Shown piece after piece: positions 55,260 through 61,995 of a DNA stretch of 64,000 nucleotides. The position numbers were made by a program, and so were the translations under genes. The first letter of the stretch is position 1; every line of letters begins with the position of its first letter. The notes below the pieces were generated by a model. The model saw only the letters and a list, made by a program, of their open reading frames with translations, did no database searches and was not told where the DNA came from. The stretch comes from JACPYM01 sp963699175 (GTDB taxonomy: Bacteria; Acidobacteriota; Blastocatellia; RBC074). Location of the stretch: the NCBI GenBank assembly GCA_963699175.1, contig OY969418.1, positions 7,750,001 through 7,814,000 on the forward strand, in the 5' to 3' direction.

Positions 55260-56456
55260 ATGTCTGAAATGACGATTCTCTGCATGTCCAGCTATGAAAA
55301 AGGGCAGGCGTTTATGCGCGAATGCAAACGACGAGGTTGGCGCGTCCTGCTCTTGACGGTCGAGAAGCTCAAAGACGCCAAGTGGCCGCGCGAGAGCCTG
55401 GACGACGTTTACCTCATGTCTGACCTGACCATCCGCGAACAGGTTATCAATGCTGTCAGCTACCTGGCGCGCACAACCTACCTCGACCGTATAGTTGCAT
55501 TGGACGAATTCGACATCGAGATGGCCGCCACCTTGCGCGAACACCTACGCGTGCCGGGCATGGGCGAAACCACCAGCCGCAATTTCCGCGACAAACTGGC
55601 CATGCGCAAACAGGCGCACGAATACGGCATCAACGTCCCGCCCTTCGCCCAAGTGCTCAACCACGACAAGCTGCGCGAGTACCTAACCCGCACGCCCGGC
55701 CCGTGGGTGCTCAAGCCCCGCTCCTCGGCTTCGGCTATCGGCATCAAGAAGATCAACGACGCCGATGAGCTATGGCCGCTGCTCGAGCAGCTAGGCGACG
55801 AGCAATCGCACCACGTCTTGGAAAAGTTCATCCCCGGCGATGTTTACCATGTGGACTCCGTCGTCTCCGAACGCGAAGTCGTTTTCGCCGCTGTCAGCAA
55901 GTATGGTGACACGCCGATGAACGTCGCACATCACGGTGGCGTCTTCACTACCCACATACTGCCGCGCGAAGCTGCCGAAACTCAGGCCCTGCAATCGCTC
56001 AACCGCGAAGTGATCCACGCCTTGCAGATGCTGCGCGGCGTCACTCACGCCGAATTCATTCGCGCGCATGCCGACGGCCAGTTCTACTTCCTCGAAATCG
56101 CCGCGCGCGTCGGCGGTGCCAACATCGCCGAGATGGTCGAAGCGGCCACTGGCGTGAACCTCTGGGCCGAGTGGGCGAAGATCGAAACCGCCACGCCTGA
56201 ACATCCCTACCAATTGCAAGAGCCGCGTCACGATTACTCCGGCATCTTGATCTCGCTCGCCAAACAGCAATGGCCCGACACTGCGGCCTACAACGATCCC
56301 GAAATCGTCTGGCGCATGCAGAAGGAATATCACGCGGGTTTGATCGTCGCGTCACCTGCGCACGAACGCGTGAAGGCGTTGTTGGACAGCTATGCTGAGC
56401 GGTTTTATCAGGACTTTTATGCGACTGCACCGTTGCCGGATAAGCCGACGGCGTAG
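55260..56456 (+). CDS. ATP-grasp domain enzyme
   Basis: 398 residues from the ATG at 55260 with GGAG just upstream. ATP-grasp features: PWVLKPRSSASAIGIKKI, a lid segment HVLEKFIPGDVYHVD, and AHADGQFYFLEIAARVGGANIAEM carrying the metal-binding Glu and Asn-like residues. It would join a carboxylate to an amine or thiol; the substrates are unknown. Its last 192 bases are repeated in diverged form at 61212-61403. Confidence 0.87.
   Translation: MSEMTILCMSSYEKGQAFMRECKRRGWRVLLLTVEKLKDAKWPRESLDDVYLMSDLTIREQVINAVSYLARTTYLDRIVALDEFDIEMAATLREHLRVPGMGETTSRNFRDKLAMRKQAHEYGINVPPFAQVLNHDKLREYLTRTPGPWVLKPRSSASAIGIKKINDADELWPLLEQLGDEQSHHVLEKFIPGDVYHVDSVVSEREVVFAAVSKYGDTPMNVAHHGGVFTTHILPREAAETQALQSLNREVIHALQMLRGVTHAEFIRAHADGQFYFLEIAARVGGANIAEMVEAATGVNLWAEWAKIETATPEHPYQLQEPRHDYSGILISLAKQQWPDTAAYNDPEIVWRMQKEYHAGLIVASPAHERVKALLDSYAERFYQDFYATAPLPDKPTA
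56265..56456 (+). repeat. left copy of the ATP-grasp 3' end direct repeat
   Basis: The final 192 bases of the intact ATP-grasp gene; the matching right copy is 61212-61403. About 24 to 26 differences, mostly at third codon positions, so the copies were both under coding selection before the right one died. Confidence 0.85.
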
Positions 56457-56513
56457 TTGAGCTAGATTTTTCAACAAAGCAGCCTTTGCGCTGAAGAAGA
56501 GCTTCGCCAAATC

Positions 56514-56542
56514 TTGCTAGTGACGAGGGGCGGGATTATACT
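56514..56542 (+). promoter_or_regulatory. sigma70-type promoter, TTGCTA-N17-TATACT
   Basis: The hexamers at 56514-56519 and 56537-56542 are near consensus with the ideal 17-base spacing. It reads toward the small protein gene at 56623. A matching promoter occurs at 61540-61568 beyond the right copy of the ATP-grasp repeat. Confidence 0.7.
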
Positions 56543-56622
56543 GTGCGCCGTCTTACAGCAACAGTGTAGAGCGCAACCAATCGCAAAAAAAATCTTCGCA
56601 GCGTTGAGGAGGCTACTTGCCA

Positions 56623-56994
56623 ATGGAAGCCCGCAGAAAATTGACGCCCGGTCAAAAAGGCACCAAGAAGCTTCATGAGCAGTACAGAGCCAAACTTGTC
56701 TGCGTCCGGTATCGCTACGATGCCGGACGTCACAGGCGTTACAAGACGGTCGAGTTGATCGTTGAAGAAGCGCCGTGGACGCCGGCAGCCAAGCTGGCTG
56801 CCGAAACGCTGGTCGGTCTTCGTGTAACCTTTCAAGAGGTGGACCTGCAACGCCAGGTCAAGCGAGCCGGGGGCAAGTGGAATCCTGCGCTGCGTCTGTG
56901 GGAGATGCGCTACGACCAAGTAGTCGCGCTTGGATTAGAGGAGCGGATTGAAGAGCCAAAGGTTTCTAGTATTAGACACCAACGAGGTGTCTAG
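56623..56994 (+). CDS. unrecognised small protein with an adjoining palindrome array
   Basis: 123 residues, rich in Arg and Lys at the start (EARRKLTPGQKGTKKL), with VCVRYRYD, RYKTVELIVEE, KRAGGKWNP and LWEMRYDQVVALGLEERI. I recall similar proteins in unrelated bacteria but no assigned function. The C-terminal residues VSSIRHQRGV and the TAG stop are encoded by the first two copies of the downstream 18-bp palindrome array. A strong promoter precedes it, and AGGAGG lies ten bases before the ATG. Confidence 0.78.
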   Translation: MEARRKLTPGQKGTKKLHEQYRAKLVCVRYRYDAGRHRRYKTVELIVEEAPWTPAAKLAAETLVGLRVTFQEVDLQRQVKRAGGKWNPALRLWEMRYDQVVALGLEERIEEPKVSSIRHQRGV

Positions 56995-57068
56995 TACTAG
57001 AAACCTGATGGTTTCCAATACTAGACACAAGTTTCTAGTATTAGACACAAGTTTCTAGTATTAGACAC
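56962..57068. repeat. five near-palindromic 18-bp repeats (iteron/operator-like array)
   Basis: Copies start at 56962, 56987, 57011, 57031 and 57051. Copies 1, 4 and 5 are identical (GTTTCTAGTATTAGACAC); copy 2 is the reverse complement with one change; copy 3 differs at three or four sites. Each unit is palindromic at 14 of 18 positions (GTnTCTAnTAnTAGAnAC). Spacers are 7, 6, 2 and 2 bases, so this is not a CRISPR array. The array overlaps the 3' end of the gene at 56623. Confidence 0.88.
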
Positions 57069-57135
57069 CTGAGCAGTCCGCATAATCACAGTAGTTATGC
57101 CCCTATCCTACTGACGTATTGAAAGGAATAGGAGT

Positions 57136-58773
57136 ATGGGATTTAACTTTCGCAAAAGCATCAACTTTGGTGGGTTTCGTGTGAATCTGTCCAAATCAGG
57201 TATTGGATACTCATATGGGATGAAAGGTTTCAGAATCTCAACGGGGCCACGAGGTACATATGCGACCATAGGTGGAAATGGGTTTTATTATAGAGAGCGG
57301 ATTGACAAGCCTGGAACCAAACGAGCCCAAACAAAACCCGATGTAACTCAAGCAGAACCCATTCCAACTCAGGCTGGCATAATTGAAACGGCTGACGTGA
57401 GCCAGTTGGTTGAATCGTCTAGCGAAAAAACTCTTTCAGCAATAAACAATCGGAAGGGGAAAACAATTATCACGCCGTTTATAGTGGGTTTCTGGGTACT
57501 GACTGCTATCGTGCTATTAAATTCTCAAGCCGTTTTAGCCTTTGGGATAGTTTCTTTACTTAGCATTGCGCTTGCCATAGCAGCACATAAGCTAGATCAC
57601 CAACGACGAGCGACGGCGTTGTTTTATGAGTTAGAAGGCGAACTTGCCAGTCGATTCTCAAATATACAGAAAGCCTGTGAGATACTCTCCAAATCTCGAA
57701 AGGTTTGGAGAGTTGAATCTCGGCAAGGAACTTGGGACTGGAAGCGTAATGCAGGAGCAAGTTCTTTAATCACACGACGAGATATTGGAGTTGGTCGTCT
57801 TTCTCCTCCCTGCATTGAAACTAATGTTGATATATGGGCGATTGATGTTGGCACACTTAAGCTATATTTCTTCCCTGATCATTTATTTCTTTTACAGAAT
57901 GGCCAATATGGGGCCGTTTCTTATCAATCGCTTCGCCTAGACTGTTCTCCGACGCGCTTCATAGAAGATAGCTTTGTACCACAGGACGCTCAAGTTGTTG
58001 GCCACACCTGGCAATATGTGAGGAAAGATGGAGGACCTGATAGGCGATTCTCAAATAACAGACAACTTCCTATCGCTCTATATGCACATCTCGAAGTCAA
58101 ATCAACAACAGGGTTAAATATACACTTACAAGTTTCCAATATACCCATTACTCAACAATTCTTAGCCTTCTTTGCCACCATCGGACAGAATGCCGCGAAA
58201 GAACCCAGCCCTCGAAATTCTGCCGGCTCAGACCACAAGAGAACTGTACCGCCCAAACCTATCATTAACGAAAAGACTCCTCATGAAATACTCGGCGTGT
58301 CGGCGAATGCAACAATAGAGGAAATCACTGCTGCATATCGACAAATGGCGCAATTATATCATCCCGACAAAGTGGCAAATCTGGCACCGGAATTCCTTGA
58401 GATTGCAGAACGTCGAATGAAAGAGATTAATCTTGCCTATGCAGCTTTGAAACAAGGCACAAAGCAAGTAAGGATTGAGGACGAGCGCACAGCACCAATA
58501 TATAATGAAGAGAGAAGCACGCAAACTGCTAATGATTCAGAACAAGACGAGCTATTTTATGAGGCGCTCATAATAGTTACAGATATGGGCAGGGCATCAA
58601 CTTCTGTCTTACAGCGAAGGCTGACAATCGGCTATGGTCGAGCCGCGAAAATACTCGACCAAATGGAGCAAGCAGGACTTATTGGCCCGGCTGAAGGTGC
58701 CGCTAAACCTCGCAAGGTGTTACAGGCTGCTTATATTCTACGCGAGAGGTTCGCCGGCAAAGCCGGGGCATAA
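57136..58773 (+). CDS. DUF4236 / J-domain / FtsK-gamma-like fusion protein (cassette gene)
   Basis: 545 residues. The N-terminus (MGFNFRKSINFGGFRVNLSK, GIGYSYGMKGFRISTGPRG) is DUF4236. Two hydrophobic helices lie near 117-150. A J-domain follows (PHEILGVSANATIEEITAAY, YHPDKV) with its HPD intact, so it could stimulate an Hsp70. The last 70 residues match the FtsK gamma domain (ALIIVTDMGRASTSVLQRRL, GRAAKILDQMEQAGLIGPAEG), a winged helix that reads the KOPS DNA motif in FtsK. The base composition is more AT-rich than the neighbours. Its stop lies inside the R'' box of an attC site. Confidence 0.85.
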   Translation: MGFNFRKSINFGGFRVNLSKSGIGYSYGMKGFRISTGPRGTYATIGGNGFYYRERIDKPGTKRAQTKPDVTQAEPIPTQAGIIETADVSQLVESSSEKTLSAINNRKGKTIITPFIVGFWVLTAIVLLNSQAVLAFGIVSLLSIALAIAAHKLDHQRRATALFYELEGELASRFSNIQKACEILSKSRKVWRVESRQGTWDWKRNAGASSLITRRDIGVGRLSPPCIETNVDIWAIDVGTLKLYFFPDHLFLLQNGQYGAVSYQSLRLDCSPTRFIEDSFVPQDAQVVGHTWQYVRKDGGPDRRFSNNRQLPIALYAHLEVKSTTGLNIHLQVSNIPITQQFLAFFATIGQNAAKEPSPRNSAGSDHKRTVPPKPIINEKTPHEILGVSANATIEEITAAYRQMAQLYHPDKVANLAPEFLEIAERRMKEINLAYAALKQGTKQVRIEDERTAPIYNEERSTQTANDSEQDELFYEALIIVTDMGRASTSVLQRRLTIGYGRAAKILDQMEQAGLIGPAEGAAKPRKVLQAAYILRERFAGKAGA

Positions 58774-58859
58774 CAACCAGTTGCAGCGGAGCGCGGGAAG
58801 CGCAGTTCGTATCCTTCGGCCATTGTCGCTCCCGCGCCCGCTGAACTGAAGCGTTAGGC
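58768..58859. other. integron attC site 1
   Basis: 92 bases. The right core GTTAGGC (58853-58859) is canonical; the left core GCATAAC has one deviation from RYYYAAC. The inner arms (CAGTTGCAGCGG.../...CCGCTGAACTG) pair with unpaired extra bases on one strand, the hallmark of attC hairpins. It closes the cassette that holds the gene at 57136. Confidence 0.82.
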
Positions 58860-58941
58860 GCAGGAATATTCAGTCGAGTTTAGAGTAATAAAGAACGGAA
58901 GATTGGGAAATGATAGTCTTCGAGAGTGCAATATAGACACA

Positions 58942-59316
58942 ATGCAAAAAGCCAAAGACTTAATCAAGATGGCACAGGCAGATTGCGAAGCGGCTATGGC
59001 CTCATCTGTTCCATACTCTATTTGCTTCCACGCACAACAGGCTTCGGAAAAGTACCTGAAGGCATTTCTTGAATTTCACGAGCAATCAGTACCGAAGACT
59101 CATAATCTTGCCGATCTCATAACCCGCTGTGCAAGGATTGATCCATCACTTGCCCAACTGCTTCCGCTTGCTGATTCGCTACAACCATTCAGCGTTGAAA
59201 TTCGATATGCACCATCAAAGGAAATAGCTGATGAAAAGTGTCCTGAAGCCTGGTCTGCGATGCTCTCGATTTTGGATGAGCTGAAACGAAGATTACCTGA
59301 TACTGTTACGAAGTAG
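58942..59316 (+). CDS. lone HEPN-domain protein (cassette gene)
   Basis: 124 residues from the ATG at 58942; a TTG start at 58903 is possible. A HEPN four-helix domain is recognisable: AQADCEAAMASSVPYSICFHAQQASEKYLKAFLEFHE followed by KTHNLADLITRC. HEPN proteins often pair with a minimal nucleotidyltransferase as a toxin-antitoxin unit, but no such partner is next to it. It lies wholly inside a gene cassette between the two attC sites. Confidence 0.85.
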   Translation: MQKAKDLIKMAQADCEAAMASSVPYSICFHAQQASEKYLKAFLEFHEQSVPKTHNLADLITRCARIDPSLAQLLPLADSLQPFSVEIRYAPSKEIADEKCPEAWSAMLSILDELKRRLPDTVTK

Positions 59317-59357
59317 ATGGGAGACAAAGAACAGAAGGCAAGAATCCTCGAAACTGC

Positions 59358-59450
59358 GCCTAACAATGTGTTCGACCGGAGCGCGGGCAGCGAGTTTCTT
59401 ATGGTTATTCCAGTGCCGTCGCCCGCGCCCGGTCAACACTGGCGTTAGGC
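59358..59450. other. integron attC site 2
   Basis: 93 bases with canonical cores GCCTAAC (59358-59364) and GTTAGGC (59444-59450). Inner arms GTGTTCGACCGG and CCGGTCAACAC pair, again with single unpaired bases on the left arm. Together with attC1 it bounds a cassette of about 591 bases. No intI gene is in the window. Confidence 0.9.
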
Positions 59451-59535
59451 ACTTGCACGAATGTGCCATTGGATCTGAAATGATCATTGAGCCCTAGCTT
59501 CTTGTTCATCTGACAAACTACGAAGGAGGATAAAC

Positions 59536-60195
59536 ATGGCTCTGCCAGGACAAGTCCAGAGCGCATCTCCAGGATTGTTGGGATTTGATGCGAATACAGT
59601 CATCAGCTTCGAAACCGCGCAGGAATTCTTCCAGGATGGCTACAGATTCTGTGTGCGATACATCTCGCGGGGCCAAGAGCCTGCAACTGATCTGAGCACG
59701 GAGGAAGCAACCGACATTTTGAATGCGGGCCTGGCGCTGATGCCGGTGCAGCACGTTCGGGCCGCTGGCTGGATGCCGAGTGAAAGCTTAGGAACCCAAG
59801 ACGGCACTGCTGCTGCCGATAATGCCAGCGGTGTAGGATTTCCTCCGGGCGTAAACGTCTGGTTGGATTTAGAAGGAGTCAGTAGCTCGGCAACTGCGCA
59901 GGATGTCATTGATCACTGCAACGCCTGGTACGCCGTAGTGGAGCAGGCCGGTTATGTTCCGGGTATTTATGTCGGGTCTAGCGCGATACTAACCGGGCAG
60001 CAACTCTTCTCCGAACTCAGTTTTCAACATTATTGGCGGTCGCAAAGCAACGTTCCCAATATTCCGCAGAGAGGCTATCAACTCATTCAGTTGTTCCCGA
60101 CAGTTACAGTCAATGGAGTTGGGATTGATATTGATGTGACGCAAGGTGATTTTATGGGTGGTGCAGCTCAGTGGCTGGTGTTAGTAAATACATGA
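59536..60195 (+). CDS. DUF1906 (glycoside-hydrolase-like, Rv2525c type) protein
   Basis: 219 residues. GLLGFDANTVISFETAQEFFQDGYRFCVRYIS, then VNVWLDLEGVSSS, YVPGIYVGSS and GVGIDIDVTQGDF match DUF1906, a TIM-barrel related to GH25 lysozymes. It has no signal peptide. A GGAGG site precedes the ATG. It lies immediately after attC2, so it may be a cassette whose attC was lost, or a resident gene. Confidence 0.85.
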   Translation: MALPGQVQSASPGLLGFDANTVISFETAQEFFQDGYRFCVRYISRGQEPATDLSTEEATDILNAGLALMPVQHVRAAGWMPSESLGTQDGTAAADNASGVGFPPGVNVWLDLEGVSSSATAQDVIDHCNAWYAVVEQAGYVPGIYVGSSAILTGQQLFSELSFQHYWRSQSNVPNIPQRGYQLIQLFPTVTVNGVGIDIDVTQGDFMGGAAQWLVLVNT

Positions 60196-60282
60196 GTATT
60201 CGCATAAGCGTAGTAGCTGGCCTTTGAGTCGAGCACGAAACAATAGCTGCGGCTCGGAGCTATTCAAACACGGAGATGGAAC

Positions 60283-61191
60283 ATGACCGCTACCAACCCT
60301 ACTGTTTATACAGAATCTCAAATCGCTATGACCCTGGCTGCGCTCGCTTATGCTCCTTATGGCGATATATCTGGCTACTTATCTAATCCCTCTTTTGCAA
60401 CCAATGGTGAATGGTATCTTGTGTGGGGACCGGGTGAGACCAGAGGCAATCAGATGTTTGTCGCCAAACGCGGCGACTACAACCAGTATGCTATCTCCAT
60501 CAGAGGAACAGTACCTCAACTCGGCTTGGCTTTGCTGGTTGATTTGTACGAAGACTTGGATGTCGGCCACCCTAAACCCTGGGTATATCCTGTCACGCCA
60601 GGGGCCGTGGTTGCCGGAGGTACATTGGATGGGCTAAACGACTTGAGCGGAATGACCTCGGGCGGGCTATCTTTGCTTGATTACCTCAAACCTCGTGTGT
60701 CGCCACCGGATTGTGAAATCATCGTGACAGGTCATAGTTTGGGCGGAGCACTCGCCACAGTTTTAGCCCCCTGGCTTAAATACGAATTGTCACAGGCCGG
60801 GAAGCTGCCAGAGATCAAAGTTTACACTTATGCGGGGCCGACCGCCGGGAATCAAGCTTTCGCCGATATGTACAACAATATGTTCAGCCAATCTTTCCGT
60901 TACTACAATGAGATAGATGCTATTCCGAAAGCTTGGGCGGGGTTATCCGGCATAAAAGACCTTTACCCCGCGCCTGGCCCCGCCTGTCCCTCGGAAATCA
61001 AGGACACGGTTGATGTAGTCAGTCTATGGCTGAGTCGCATAGATGGGGTGGCGTATGTCCAGCCAAATGCCCAGGGCAGCCCATTGAACGGGGTGGTTGC
61101 CTTAAACGAAGACTTCCTGACGGAAGTGGGAAATCAACACGGCCACAATACATACTTGAAACTACTGGGAGCACCATTGCTGCCGTTTTAA
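60283..61191 (+). CDS. class 3 lipase (alpha/beta hydrolase)
   Basis: 302 residues. The serine elbow VTGHSLGGALATVL is clear, followed by YTYAGPTAGNQAFAD and a terminal His in NQHGHNTYL. There is no signal peptide, which is odd for a lipase. CGGAGA precedes the ATG. Next to a DUF1906 protein it could form a small effector-type set, but this is only inferred. Confidence 0.87.
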   Translation: MTATNPTVYTESQIAMTLAALAYAPYGDISGYLSNPSFATNGEWYLVWGPGETRGNQMFVAKRGDYNQYAISIRGTVPQLGLALLVDLYEDLDVGHPKPWVYPVTPGAVVAGGTLDGLNDLSGMTSGGLSLLDYLKPRVSPPDCEIIVTGHSLGGALATVLAPWLKYELSQAGKLPEIKVYTYAGPTAGNQAFADMYNNMFSQSFRYYNEIDAIPKAWAGLSGIKDLYPAPGPACPSEIKDTVDVVSLWLSRIDGVAYVQPNAQGSPLNGVVALNEDFLTEVGNQHGHNTYLKLLGAPLLPF

Positions 61192-61211
61192 GCACTGGGG
61201 CAATGATTCTA

Positions 61212-61403
61212 CAGTAGTGGCCCGACACTTCGGTTTACAACGATCCTGAAATTGTCTGGCGCATGCAGGAGGAATATCACGCAGGCTTGATCATCGCGTC
61301 GCCTGCGCACGAGCGTGTGAAAGCCTTGTTGGACAGCTATGCCGAGCGGTTCTATCAAGATTTTTATGCGACTGTGCCGTTGCCGGATAAGCCGACAGCT
61401 TAA
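61212..61403 (+). pseudogene. dead, diverged copy of the ATP-grasp gene 3' end
   Basis: The frame reads TSVYNDPEIVWRMQEEYHAG, continuing to LPDKPTA and a TAA, parallel to the end of the intact gene at 55260-56456. A TAG replaces a Gln codon near its start and there is no start codon. It marks the right edge of the island. Confidence 0.88.
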
Positions 61404-61995
61404 ATGCAGGGCTAGAGTTTATCGAGCGGGCTGTTGACTCCTAAAGCGCTGCGATTGAGGTAGACGTCCAGTCTGATCGGCCGTGGCAAACCTCCAGGAT
61501 GAAAAGCTGAAAAAGTGTGGCACCGGCGCAGTGAAACGATTGCTTCGGTTAACAGCGCGCATTATACTCCGCCGCATCTCTGCATAAAGTCGTGATCGTT
61601 AACTCGATTCATCATCTTGGGCTGGAGTTGAACTGCCATGCTTTCCGCCAATGGAAAGCCGGATGTTTCCACATGCGGAAGGTAGTTTCCGCCGAGCCAA
61701 ACTTGATACAGGTTCGAGCGGAACCGCCACACACAGAGGCGCTAACTATCACCAAGGTTACTGGCGGCGGCCCGATCTACTTCGTTAGGCCGAAGAAGCT
61801 GAGAGAGAGCAGAAAGGGTAGTTGATCAGTGTATCAGTGAATAATGAACGAGAAGCTGAGAAATCAAGTTACTTCCGAAGCCGAGCACTCCGCGATTCGG
61901 ATGTTGTGGGTTACCTGGAGCAAACCTAACCCGATCCAGGGCGTGGTGGCGCTTCGGCTAAAGTACTAAGGAGACGGGAAGGAGTAGACCGCACT
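61404..61995. other. gene-poor stretch upstream of the HSP90-like gene
   Basis: 592 bases. It holds a sigma70-type promoter at 61540-61568 and a 77-codon open frame (61592-61825) without a recognised family or Shine-Dalgarno site, probably not a gene. Nothing else was recognised. Confidence 0.45.
61540..61568 (+). promoter_or_regulatory. sigma70-type promoter, TTGCTT-N17-TATACT
   Basis: TTGCTT (61540-61545) and TATACT (61563-61568) with a 17-base spacer. Both ATP-grasp 3' copies are followed by such a promoter, which suggests the two flanks share ancestry beyond the repeat. It would drive the HSP90-like gene. Confidence 0.6.

Noticed and set aside
56962..57068. CRISPR array
   Set aside because: Repeat units are 18 bases, spacers only 2-7 bases and not unique, and no cas gene is near.
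59317..59448. short frame beginning at 59317 as a small gene
   Set aside because: It spans the attC2 hairpin, so it is a by-product of the cassette boundary.
61733..61790. third attC site
   Set aside because: GTTAGGC is present at about 61780, but the upstream core deviates from RYYYAAC and the arms do not pair.
61592..61825. 77-codon open frame as a gene
   Set aside because: No Shine-Dalgarno sequence, no recognised family, atypical composition for a protein; it lies between a dead gene fragment and a broken gene.
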